Shown here: one piece after another, positions 12,363 through 24,539 of the stretch
Numbering within the stretch: position 1 is the first letter of the stretch
Layout: each line of letters opens with the position of its first letter
Source: Cichorium intybus
Lineage: Eukaryota; Streptophyta; Magnoliopsida; Asterales; Asteraceae
Length of the DNA stretch: 64,000 nt
Reading direction: 5' to 3'
Assembly: GCA_023525715.1 (NCBI GenBank)
Contig: CM042015.1
Location: 88,370,750-88,434,749 of the forward strand
The notes under the pieces: generated by a model
Told to the model about the DNA's origin: nothing
Seen by the model: only the letters and a program-made list of their open reading frames with translations
The model's database searches: none
Made by a program: the position numbers and the translations under genes

Positions 12363-12439
<77 letters not shown>

Positions 12440-14451
12440 TTGCACGAAGAAACTGATTGCTGTTATGCAATTCAAGTTCCTGCATACCAAAAGGTTTAGA
12501 GAAGATTCATAATCAGGAATTTGTTTAAAGATTTGCATTGACATACAAATATTGATATAATCATAACAGAGAAACCCAATTTTTTTTTTGTTGAGCATAT
12601 AAGATATCATTTATTCATTATAAGTTGAAAACATTAATGTAATTGCTCTAGTAAACAATCATAAACTATGTAATGATATCCCGAAAAGATTTAGTAGGAT
12701 AAAGATCAAACACAAGAAAATACAGATTTATTTGGTTCAATCAACACGAAATATGTTCACAAAATAGAAAACAACATAATCAAATACACCCAAATACAAT
12801 AGAAGACACTAGACCTTGTCCTCTAATGAAAAAATCATGTTGCCCAGAAAAGAAAAAAGATCAAATCTTGATAATAGTTTAAGAGTGAGCTTACAGGTTC
12901 AGAATTACTTACTCTCTTTTGCATATACTCGATTTCAGCAAACAATAGTTCATTCTGCGATGTTTTTAGCAGAAAAAGATGTTAATTTGTTGCAGATTTC
13001 ATAAGTATAAATATGTCATAAATATTAAAATGAAATAAATCTTAATGGATAACAAGAAGCTACCTTTTTGGACCGAATTCTGCTAATCGCTTTCTCTAAC
13101 TTACTTTCAAGGTTCTTCAAGTCCTTCACGGGCATGTCTGCCAAAGATTCACCCATGATGTTCCTGTAAAATTGCCTTTTCCACAAAAAGGTTATAACTT
13201 ATAACGTTGTATTCATAAAGAAATATTTGAAGTATCTGATGACTTTTAAGAAAGGTACCTGTTCTGGTTCTGAAGGTTTGCAATTTGCTGGCGCAGTTTA
13301 GCTGCTTCTTGCTGGTAAAACTATAGTCATTAAAATGCAATAGCAATTCGTTAGTACGCTGGAATAATTCATAACATGGCCATATATTTCATTTAACTCC
13401 CATGACGTATATACTCCTTCATTTAATTTACAAAAAGCTTATTGAAATATTTACGCATTATGGATGAATATCTTTCATCATTAAATAGAATTTTACATCA
13501 GCAATAAGGTAGTAGCATAAAGGGTACCTGAGCATTGGCTTCAGCAACCGAGCCACCGCTAGGTGGATCTAGGCATGCTTTCTTGTACCTATCGATGGTT
13601 CCTCTAACACTAACAAGAAGACAAGACCGTTAACTTTATATTTCATTCAACATATAACACAACTGTACCTTTTTCACAATTATATATTAAGAGGGCAAGG
13701 ACTCTAAGCATAGTTAGAGCCTTAATTATAAAAGCTATATGTTGTTTGAACTGATTGACCCAAAAGAACGTAAGTTGTAAAATAACTTAGAAGAACAGCC
13801 AACGTAACAGTGATATATGTATATATATTCTTTACGGCCGAATAATGCGCTATATCAAGTTTTCACCGTCAACATGTTAATTTTACCAGTCAACCGGCGA
13901 ATAAAATCAGTTAGGAGCTCCTGTAGATTTGTGGTTTTTTGTGTTTGAGTTGTTTCTTGGTTTTGCACAAAGGATATAGACCGATGATAAGACATAAACA
14001 CATAACCTGAGATGTACTCTTTCTACACTCCATCTTAAAAGCATTTGAAATAGTATCATGTATGCATGTGTGATTTTAAAGAGACACAAAATGTACTTTA
14101 GTGAATAAAATCTCACTTTTTCTCGGAGATCTTAAGGATACCATATAAACACACATTGTACATTGCCTTAATTTGGTTGAAGTTACTGATTGGTTGTCTC
14201 TGCCACGCTGTCGATACTCTTTTCATTATGATTGGTTACCACTTTCTACGGTAAGATTCTTGCCACGTCTTGAGATCCCATTACACAATGGATAATCCAG
14301 TCAACTCTCACCCTTTTACCCTCCTCGGAGATCCAATATCTCTGTTCTTTTTTCTCTCTCTGTAAACTCTGAGTAAATCAGAGCCGTCCATTTCATCGCA
14401 GCAGACGTTGTACGTTCTTCTCTCACCCCATGCATTAGATACTTTCTCATT

Positions 14452-14501
<50 letters not shown>

Positions 14502-14571
14502 TATGCCTACGACTGATCCATGATTGATGCCGTAAATTTCAGACACACAGATACACACTCTCACTCTCTCA

Positions 14572-14630
<59 letters not shown>

Positions 14631-15406
14631 CTTTCAGTAGCTTGCTGTTTTTGTTTGAACAGCATTGTAAGCTTTGTGAAAAAGTCTTTATTGGACAATC
14701 CAAAGGGAAAGACAAGTGTAGGTTTGTTTTATTTCACCATTGAAGAACTTTGGAACTGAGAAAAAGGTGCAACTTGTGATGTCAGTAGCTCAAAAAACTT
14801 GAATGTAAATCTGTCTCGTGATTTTATTATAGAAACGAAATGACGAACAAGCATATATATAATATTCTTAAGAAATTATAGGCGTTTCCATCAATTTGTT
14901 AATAAAAGAAATGTGTTTTTGGCCCGATAATAAAAACCCTAAATTTCTACAAATGCTGATCTAAAATATGCTTTTTCCTGGGGAAACTCATTTTATTTTG
15001 GAATTTGGTAGTACCTTTTTTTCTGTTTTTTCTGGTGGATATGAAGTCTTTTAATATGAAACCCTAATTCTGACCATTAAAAACAAACCGATTTGATTAG
15101 GCATTTTCATTCAAAAATCCTAAAAACTTTGTGATAACCATTTCACTTTTGTCCAACAAAGGTTGGTTTTTTCCCAATTAATGTGCAAAAACTTTGTGAT
15201 AAAATTTGACGTTATTCTTAGCTGTTTAGAAAACCTAATAAACTTATTTTCCTTTCTTGACTACGCTTTATGACTTTTCTTTTCAGAGTCCTTTCGCTTG
15301 GCTTTGTGGCTTTGGATGATGATTAACTGAAATATGTTTATTAAGGAAGTGTCAAGATGATGGGAGTTTTGAGCAAATAGGAACTCGACAACCATTTGTG
15401 TGTATC

Positions 15407-15467
<61 letters not shown>

Positions 15468-16271
15468 CTCAAACAGTAATGAAGGTAAGAGGGAAGCTGA
15501 TCTCAGAAGTCTCTGTACATACACTTCCTAAATCTCTGCTTATTGGCTTGCAACATATCTAATGGTGGCTTCTATGTCGCCATCTTTAACAACAGATCTT
15601 GTAGGTACCAAAACATGAAACAAAGATTGGATCTAAAAAGATGAACCATAGAAATTATCAAAATAAAAATAGTCTCTTTGAGGGAAAGAAACAAAACACA
15701 ATATATAACAGACACAAGTGAATCTTTGTTCCACAAGAATAATAAAAAAGAAAATCAAAAAAATCTCACAATGACCTAAAGGTTGTGTCCTTTGTTTTCA
15801 ATTTTTCTGCACAGGTCACATTCATTTATATGTACTGTTTCCTCAACCCTAAAGAGATAGATATGTTTTAACCTAATTTTTAGTTCCCATCAAGCATCAT
15901 TTTATAAGAAAAAAAATACCCACAAAGAAATTCAGATTAACAGTAAGATAATTCAGGAATTTCACAAAGAATATACCCAGAAATTAACTATACCTGTTGT
16001 TAGCATACTCGTAAAGGCGGCCACGGCTTGAGAAGACAATAAGAGCAACCTCGGCATCGCAAAGAACAGACAACTCATAAGCCTTCTTAAGCAAGCCGTT
16101 GCGACGCTTACAAAAAGTCACTTGTCGATTTGTGGTATTCTCGATCCGCTTGATCTCAATCTTTCCCTTCCCCAGCTTTCTCTGTGGAGACGTGTCACCG
16201 GATTCATTTGGAAACGACATGGATCGATCGATGCAGCTGAAACCAAGCTCACACGCATCAGAATTTTCCAT
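12155..16271 (-). CDS. AG: AGAMOUS-clade (C-class) MADS-box transcription factor
   Basis: Seven coding exons with exact GT/AG borders: 16271-15994, 13609-13528, 13320-13259, 13163-13064, 12954-12913, 12479-12438 and 12331-12155. They add up to 783 nt (260 aa plus TAG). The MADS domain is about residues 33-92 (KRRNGLLKKAYELSVLCDAE). It is followed by the I region, the K domain (about 120-205, KNLESKLEKAISRIRSKK) and the clade-specific C-terminal motif ending DQTALQLV. Internal exon lengths 82, 62, 100, 42 and 42 nt fit AG-type genes. MIKC proteins of this clade bind CArG boxes as tetramers and specify stamens, carpels and floral determinacy. A second start at Met18 (16220, MSFPNES) resembles known AG N-termini and may be the real one. 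The usual GRGK reads GKGK (Lys35). Intron 1 (2384 bp) is the probable control region. Confidence 0.97.
12365..12436. repeat. (GA)n microsatellite filling AG intron 6
   Basis: A 72-bp run of GA on the plus strand (CT in the transcript) makes up about two thirds of the 106-bp intron 12332-12437. The 5' splice site GT (12437-12436) runs straight into the repeat. Confidence 0.97.
14187..14291 (-). promoter_or_regulatory. CCAATCA pair plus LEAFY-like site
   Basis: TGATTGG occurs at 14187-14193 and 14229-14235 on the plus strand, which is CCAATCA in gene sense. ACAATGG at 14285-14291 is CCATTGT in gene sense and fits CCANTGT. The same motif types were described in the Arabidopsis AG regulatory intron. 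Confidence 0.5.
14454..14498. repeat. (TC)n microsatellite in AG intron 1
   Basis: 45-bp TC run, followed 80 bp later by another at 14581-14627. Confidence 0.97.
14563..14627. repeat. (TC)n microsatellite in AG intron 1
   Basis: CT-rich run with one TTT interruption near 14583. The core is 14585-14627. Confidence 0.95.
15403..15468. repeat. (TG)n(AG)n compound microsatellite in AG intron 1
   Basis: TG repeat (about 15407-15424) changing into an AG repeat to 15468, with one AA interruption near 15450. Confidence 0.95.
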
Positions 16272-16767
16272 GAATAGCTGAAGTAAATTACATAGACTTC
16301 ACACTAGAGAACAGAATGAATTAAACTTGTTTTTCAGATGGCTATGTTGATTGCTTGAGCTCAAAAGAAAGAATGGGTGGGGTTGAGGGATGAATTTTAA
16401 TGTATAATTGAGGAGAGAAACCAATCAAGTTTCAAACTTTTCTCTCTCTCTCTCTCTCTCTATCCCTCTCTTGCTTTTTGAGGCCCTTCCCACAAATCTA
16501 AACAGCAAAGATGCAAAAAAAAGGAAGGGGGAAGTGGGTAAAAGATGGGTTCAACAAAAGGAGAAAATGACCCTTTGTCCATGATATTAACAAACTCTCT
16601 TGATCTTGATCATTTCTCTTAATAGGAAAATCGGCTTTGTTTATTATTTAGGTATATTGATTGTATATTTATACAAAAAAAAAAAAAACTATATTTCTAT
16701 ATATGGATCTCTCTCATATTCACTCTTGAGAATCACTACTAAAATTTTCAATGTTTAGAACAAAAGG

Positions 16768-16862
<95 letters not shown>

Positions 16863-17494
16863 TTGAAAGGGAAGTGCTCTATGATGGGTGAATGAACGTT
16901 GGACAAAACTACACTCAATCTATATTTGTTAGTACTTGTATTAGGCATCAGTTTGTGAGTTACAGGAGGACCCTTTAGGCATGTTATCATTTTGAGGTTG
17001 TAGTCAAACATGTATATTTTGACTTAATTTCTTGGTGTTAATTTAATCATCATGATGATACTTTCTTCTATCTAAATAACTAGACTAATTAATTAATATC
17101 GATGTTCGATTTTAAATGTTCGTTTTGATAGGAAGAGTTTGCTTACATCTTAAACAAATGGAATTATATCATGCATTTTACTCGATGCAAAAAAAAAAAA
17201 TAATAAATAAAATAAAATAACAATTAGACATGATAAATTAATATCTTGATTTTGCAAACTGATCGAATGTTCATTATAATTGTTCGTAATGTTAGTTTAT
17301 AAGTTTTAAGAATACAAAGTATTTCTGTCTTTACAATATGCGTGATTTTGTAATTTTAGAAGCTTTAGCATAGATTATTGATCCTTCTATTTATATAAAT
17401 GGTAGCCGCAGGAGGAAATTAGAATTCATATATAAGAGATATCTTAGGTTCAAAACATCGCCCTTTGGTATCAGTTATCTTGTTTTATAGTCAA
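16272..17494 (-). promoter_or_regulatory. Upstream region of the AG gene
   Basis: Holds the probable 5' UTR and promoter. A CT run at 16440-16462 (GA in gene sense) lies 170 bp upstream of the start. A long (GA)n tract sits at 16770-16859. AG genes usually have a 5'-UTR intron, but I could not place one with confidence. Upstream of 17100 the DNA is AT-rich without a recognised feature up to the Helitron terminus at 17495. Confidence 0.5.
16770..16859. repeat. (GA)n microsatellite upstream of AG
   Basis: 90-bp uninterrupted GA run about 500 bp upstream of the AG start codon. Confidence 0.98.
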
Positions 17495-18660
17495 CTAGGC
17501 GTATTCCCGCGCGTTGCGCAGGAATAAAAATATTTGGTAAAATATATTGGCATATTATATAAGAATCTGAAAATATTAGATCTAATACAAATACGTAGGT
17601 TTAATTATAAATATGTCATCACAATATATATCATGTATCAATTATAAAATTTTCATCACAAAAATCAAACACAATATCATAATCATATATTTAATATAAT
17701 TATAATTAATGTTATCAACATGTTAATTTAACCAACATCAATGAAACATCAAATAGTAATTTTGTATTATATATGGATAGTGTAATTAAAATATAACAAA
17801 ATGTTTTAACATGAATTAGCTTAACATCTAAAATAAAATAGAAATAAACATAGTAATAATATTACAAATGTTACCATTGAGAAAGAATTGTAATATTATG
17901 ACAATTTTTCTTCATGAGTTTCATCAAAGGTAATGAATAACAACTTTTGCAGATTTTATTATTTAGTTACATTTGAATCATTACATTTCATTGTTTACCC
18001 TATCTATTATAAAAACTAACAATATACTTTGACTTGTAAATAATTTCACAAAATCAAACTTAAAGATTTTTTTTAAACATAACTAACTCTAATCGATAAT
18101 TAAACAAAAAAAGAATCACTTTTGTCTCTTGAATAGTATCATAGTATGAATTTTTATGAATTTGATATACATATAACATCATGCAAAAAAAAAGTTCTTT
18201 GTATTTCTCTTTTTCATCCGATGAACACATAAATACCTAGAAAAGAAAAAAGAAATATTGAGGTAAGTTATTAATACTGAAACTAAAGCACGAAATCTCA
18301 AGGGATGTTAGCAAAATATATAAATGTGTTTCAAGTCTCATTTTCCTTCATCTCATTCTTTAATCCAAGCAAATTGATTTATCTCAATAAACTATATATA
18401 CATCTATATTAACCATAATCACCTATTAAATATAATAAGTTAGAAAAACTCTTAAGTGGTAGTAATTAATTAGTTGAGAATTGAAAGGTTTTTATTTATG
18501 ATTAACCAATATAAATTACTAACCAATTAATTAGATTAAGTTGAAGAGTTTGGTAGTTTCAAAAGAACATGGTTCAATATAGATGACATATCTTGAACCA
18601 CATTGAATTGTAAGGTATTTATTATAATAATTATAAAGATTATAAAGATAAATATAAAAA
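17495..18660 (-). mobile_element. Helitron-like element A (3' end clear)
   Basis: Read on the minus strand, the 3' end shows hairpin CCTGCGC-AAC-GCGCGGG, then about 7 nt, then CTAG (17498-17495) followed by a flanking T. This is the Helitron 3' signature. The 5' end is probably near 18640-18660, by similarity of 18540-18620 to the 5' regions of the two neighbouring copies. There is no coding sequence, so it would be non-autonomous. Confidence 0.62.
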
Positions 18661-18971
18661 TAAATAAAGATAACGATTTAATCAGTTATAATTAATTTAA
18701 ATAAATAAAATCTTCGAAATTAATACATAAGAGATAATTATTTTTATCAAACCTCATGCTTTTATTTCTATATACTACTTAAAAGTCAAAAAGTTTAATC
18801 AATATAATATATTTCAATTAAAAACATTTCATTAAATGCTTAATTGATTAATTTAAAAAACTTAAAACCTATTCAACTACCATCATTTGATACCTATAAA
18901 TTATAACATCTTAAATAGACTACTTAATATTATTATTATGCAGGCCAAAAATCTTGAATGATTGTAATTAA

Positions 18972-19895
<924 letters not shown>

Positions 19896-21192
19896 TTTAT
19901 AATGATGATAATGATAATGATAAGATAATGATATAATGATATTGATAGTAATGTTAATGATAACTTTGATAAATGATAGATGATTTTGGTCATTTATTTT
20001 AGATAACATTTTATAACAAATTTGATGCATAAAATAACTATAATTATATTTATATCATGTTTTATAAAGTTCTATTATTTTTCTATTATATTTTTATTAA
20101 GTTTTAGATTAGTAGTTTTTTCTATTATATTATTATTATATTTTAAATTAGTAGTTTTTTTGCTCAACAATTTTATCCATGCTACATCATTTAATCTAAA
20201 AACATCAATCAAACATCATAAAAAAATAAATATAATATTAATGTTAAAAATGTAACAATGCTCACAATGAAAACAAATAAAATTCATAACTGAACAACAA
20301 TTAAACAAAGCTAATAATTATTTGACCAACATGTTGGCAAATCAACTCAATAGACAATTAATTGATAATAACATCATTCTTCATTCAAATAAACCAACAT
20401 GTTGCAATATTTCAAAAACATAAAAATTCAACTCAATTATATTAAGAATCATGAGAGATGAAATAGAGATAATACATTTTTCATCATATTGATTGTCAAA
20501 CTAATAAGAAATAAAATTCATCGTTATTTCAATCTCGAAAATAAAAATCTAAAAAAGCGAGAATAAAATAGGTATTAAAGCCATTATTAGTTCAAATAAA
20601 CCAACACGTTGCAATATTTTAAAAACTTAAAAATTCAACTCAATCACATTAAGAATCAAGAGAGATGAAATAGAGATAATACATATTTTCCATCATATTG
20701 ATAGTCAAACTAATAAGATATACAATTCATAATTATTTCAATTTCGAAAATAAAAATCTAAAAAGCGAGAATAAAATGCGTATTGTTACCAAGAGAATAT
20801 TGAGAGTAAAAAATGATTAAGTTAAAACTAAAATAGGAAGAATATTGGGAGTACGATGTGAACTTTGGATTTGAACCAAAATGATTAAAAACAAATATAA
20901 TATTTGGTTAACTAAATACTTACATTTGTATTGACATGCAACTCGTAAGAAATCTTCGACGACTTTAGGATCAAATGACATTAGATTATGAGAGCTCTTG
21001 AAACTTGAATAAACATATGTTTTATAAACTACAAAATGAGTTTTTGAAGGAATTTATAGCGAATGAAATAAAATTAGTAATTGTCATTAATTTAGAGGAT
21101 ATGAAAGTTTGTAGATTTCAAATCAATATGGTTTGAGATATCAACTTATCTCTAACCACATGATTTTGGATGGCCTCTATTATAAGTATAGA
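19896..21192 (-). mobile_element. Helitron-like element C (5' end clear)
   Basis: The minus-strand 5' terminus TCTATACTTATAATAGAGG starts at 21192 after a flanking A. The next 90 bp resemble the 5' regions of elements A and B. No CTAG-plus-hairpin 3' end was found before 19896, so the left boundary is only the limit of unassigned DNA. It contains a direct duplication of about 207 bp (GAGATGAAATAGAGATAATA at about 20454 and 20661). Confidence 0.5.
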
Positions 21193-21573
21193 TAGATAGA
21201 TAGATGTGGTTTACCTCCATATATATTAATCGTAAGACCGGTTGGGGATTCTCAAGAATGACGTATACCCTTTTGATATTCATATAAATGGTAACTAATA
21301 AAACATGTTAAAAGATAAGTAAACATGAGTGGTTTATTGATTTGTGGATCAATGATAGATGCAAGAGGAAGGCGATTAATTGGAATCTTTGGAGAAGTAA
21401 TCGAGAAATGGGATGTCCTTCATATCTATACCTTTAACGTCTAACTCGACGTTAATAAAATACCGTTTAATTGTAAAAAAGTAAACCGTAAATTGACCTT
21501 AATCATAAATTCAGGACTACTGTAACTATAAATACTGTAAATTAAAAAAAATTACTTGAAACGTGACATCTAC
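21193..21573. other. Intergenic DNA between Helitron cluster and CACTA element 2
   Basis: A short (GATA)n run at 21190-21205, then unremarkable AT-rich DNA. No gene was seen. Confidence 0.5.
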
Positions 21574-21799
21574 AACAACTACTAGAAAAATGGGTATTTA
21601 GCCACGAAAAATAGCCACGCAAATTTTGCGTGGCTAAATAGCCACGCAATTACAACGCATCAGTTACACAACCTGAGACCCCAATCTTAGCCACGCACTT
21701 GTAACGGAACTTTAACGCATAAGAAATTCGTGGCTGTTGCGTGGCTAAATAGCCACACAACAGCCACGAACAATGATTTAAAGTATCAGGAAAATGGCT

Positions 21800-22335
21800 G
21801 GTGGTTATTGCGTGGTTAAATAGCCACGCATCTACCACGAAAGCATGGTTATTATATATAAATGGAAAACAATAAATAAGGCGTGGTTATTGCGTGGCTA
21901 AATAGCCACGCAACTACCACGCACAATGGTTTAAAGAATCAGGAAATGGGCTGGTGGCTATGGCGTGGCTAAATAGCCACGCATCTTCCACGAACAATGG
22001 TTTAAAGAATCAGGAAATGGGCTGGTGGCTATGGCGTGGCTAAATAGCCACGCATCTTCCACGAACAATGGTTTAAAGAATCAGGAAATGGGCTGGTGGC
22101 TATGGCGTGGCTAAATAGCCACGCATCTACCACGCACAATTGTTTAAAGAATCAGGAAATACGTTGGTGGCTATGGCGTGGCTAAATAGCCACGCATCTT
22201 CCACGAACAATGGTTTAAAGAATCAGGAAATGGGCTGGTGGCTATGGTGTGGCTAAATAGCCACGCATCTACCACGCACAATGGTTTAAAGAATTAGGAA
22301 ATACGTTGGTGGCTATGACGTGGTTAAATATTGTT
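21800..22335. repeat. 71-bp tandem array with embedded palindrome
   Basis: Units recur exactly every 71 bp: the palindrome starts at about 21892, 21963, 22034, 22105, 22176 and 22247. Each unit carries GCGTGGCTAAATAGCCACGC, two 9-bp arms around AA, followed by CCACGAACAATGG and AGAATCAGGAAAT. Two more diverged units lie further left (21739 and 21810). Confidence 0.93.
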
Positions 22336-22471
22336 GCTATTATTATTATTATTATTATTATTATTAGTCTCATTATTATTATTATTATTATATTATTATT
22401 ATTATTTATTTCGTATTATTTTTTCTTTTTCGTTCAATATATCTCTTTCGTATAATTAATTATTGGTATTA

Positions 22472-22510
<39 letters not shown>

Positions 22511-22550
22511 GTCTCATATTTTTATTATTATTGTTACTTTTATGAATATT

Positions 22551-22583
<33 letters not shown>

Positions 22584-22590
22584 TATGAGT
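22336..22590. repeat. (ATT)n and (GT)n simple repeats
   Basis: Two ATT/TTA-rich stretches (22341-22408 and 22460-22530), then (GT)n at 22553-22581. Confidence 0.93.
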
Positions 22591-24300
22591 ATGTATGTAT
22601 GCACATCAATGTGTTGGTGTATTCAAATCACAAGTGCTTATACACCTTGAAAACATAACGTTTGAAATGAACAACGGGTTTGGAAGGTGTACACGCTTGT
22701 GTGTAAGTCGAATTTACGTATAAACGGAGAAATATAAAGATAATAAAGTATAATAATGATGTACAAAAAATGAACCCAAAAAAATAATTTTTGGCCTTCA
22801 AAAAACAAAAAATACAAATACAGTCGTGGCTATTGCGTGGCTAATTAACCACACATTAACCACGCACTGTCTGGTTGTGTGGTAAATGCGTGGTTAATTA
22901 GCCACGCAATAGCCACGACTACATTTGTATTTTTCCTTTTTTGAAGGGTAAACATTATTTTTTTGGGTTCATTTTTTACACATCCTTATTATACTTTATT
23001 ATCTTTATATTTCTTGGTTTATACGTGAATTCGAGTTACACACAAGCGTGTACACCTTCCAAACTCGTTACTCATTTCAAGTTTTTCATTTCAATGTGTA
23101 TAAACGTATGTAGTTTTAATACATCAATTCATTGATGGACACACACACTCATACTTATATACACTCATTCTCATATACACTCATACTTATACTCATACTC
23201 ATGATTGTATGCGTATCAATGTGTTGGTGTGTTAAAATCACAAGTGCTTATACACCTTGAAAGGATAACGTTTGAAATGAACAATGGGTTTGGAAGGTGT
23301 ACACGCTTGTGTGTAACTAGAATTCACATATAAACCGAGAAATATAAAGATAATAAAGTATAATAAGGATGTGTAAAAAATGAACCCAAAAAAATAATGT
23401 TTACCCTTCCAAAAACGAAAAATACAAATAAAGTCGTGGATATTGCGTGGCTAATTAACCACGCATTTACCATACAACCAGACAGTGCGTGGTTAATGCG
23501 TGGTTAATTAGCCACGCAATAGCCACGACTGTATTAAATGGAAAACAATAAATACAGTCGTGGCTATTGCGTGGCTAATTAACCACACATTAACCACGCA
23601 CTGTCTGGTTGTGTGGTAAATGCGTGGTTAATTAGCCACGCAATAGCCACGACTATATTTGTATTTTTCGTTTTTTGAAGGGTAAACATTATTTTTTTTG
23701 GGTTCATTTTTTACACATCCTTATTATACTTTATTATCTTTATATTTCTTGGTTTATACGTGAATTCGAGTTACACACAAGCGTGTACACCTTCCAAACT
23801 CGTTACTCATTTCAAGTTTTTCCTTTCAATGTGTATAAACGTATGTAGTTTTAATACATCAATTCATTGATGGACACACACACTCATACTTATATACACT
23901 CATTCTCATATACACCCATACTTATATTCATACTCATGATTGTATGCGTATCAATGTGTTGGTGTGTTAAAATCACAAGTGCTTATACACCTTGAAAGGA
24001 TAACGTTTGAAATGAACAATGGGTTTGGAAGGTGTACACGCTTGTGTGTAACTAGAATTCACGTATAAACCAAGAAATATAAAGATAATAAAGTATAATA
24101 AGGATGTGTAAAAAATGAACCCAAAAAAATAATGTTTACCCTTCAAAAAACGAAAAATACAAATATAGTCGTGGCTATTGCGTGGCTAATTAACCACGCA
24201 TTTACCACACAACCAGACAGTGCGTGGTTAATGGGTGGTTAATTAGCCATGCATTAACCACGCACTGTCTGGTTGTGTGGCTATTGCGTGGTTAAAATTG
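22560..24300. repeat. Two tandem long palindromes, period 734 bp, plus a half unit
   Basis: The unit starting CAGTCGTGGC at 22821 repeats at 23555. Each unit is an inverted repeat. Its left half has GGGTTCATTTTTTACACATC and TGTACACCTTCCAAACTCGTT. Its right half carries the reverse complements (GGTTTGGAAGGTGTACACGC, then AAAAAATGAACCC). A right half alone (22590-22820) precedes them. The unit ends are TAGCCACGC-type subterminal words. No coding content. Confidence 0.92.
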
Positions 24301-24385
24301 GGTGGTCATTGCGTGGCTAAATTTGGGTAGATATTGCGTGGCTAAATAGCCACGCATCTACCACGCAACATTTAAAATCGAAAAA

Positions 24386-24457
24386 AATGGGAGCCGGGAT
24401 TCGAACCCTGGTCTCCTCTGTGGGGGGAACATCAACTACCACTTCGGCTATAAGCCT
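24386..24457 (-). ncRNA. tRNA-derived Pol III-type unit (SINE head or tRNA pseudogene)
   Basis: On the minus strand, box A-like TAGCCGAAGTGG (about 24451-24440) is followed by a canonical box B GGTTCGAATCC (24407-24397), CCGGCTCCCA and a T7 run (24387-24381). The 5' flank does not pair with CTCCCAT as an acceptor stem, and one T-stem pair is lost. It is therefore not a functional tRNA gene, but Pol III initiation and termination signals are present. Confidence 0.6.
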
Positions 24458-24539
24458 CATCCATTTATTATTTCTCTTTCTTTCAATATAACCCTTTCGA
24501 AAAATTAATTATTGTTTCCATTTCTATTAATTTTCTTGA

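Larger units (their letters stand above)
13610..15993 (-). promoter_or_regulatory. Large AG intron 1, probable cis-regulatory intron
   Basis: This intron directly follows the MADS exon, the place of the well-studied regulatory intron of AGAMOUS genes. In transcript sense it has two CCAATCA boxes (14193-14187 and 14235-14229) 42 bp apart. It also has a LEAFY-type CCATTGT (14291-14285) and a WUSCHEL-type TTAATGG (15080-15074). Three CT/GA tracts lie at 14454-14498, 14581-14627 and 15424-15468. The short motifs occur by chance often; the CCAATCA pair and its position are the better evidence. Confidence 0.6.

Noticed and set aside
21800..22335. CRISPR-like array because of regular repeats and palindromes
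   Set aside because: Repeats are contiguous 71-bp tandem units without unique spacers, inside a plant transposon.
24386..24457. Functional tRNA gene
   Set aside because: Box B is canonical but acceptor and part of the T stem do not pair, so it is listed only as a tRNA-derived unit.
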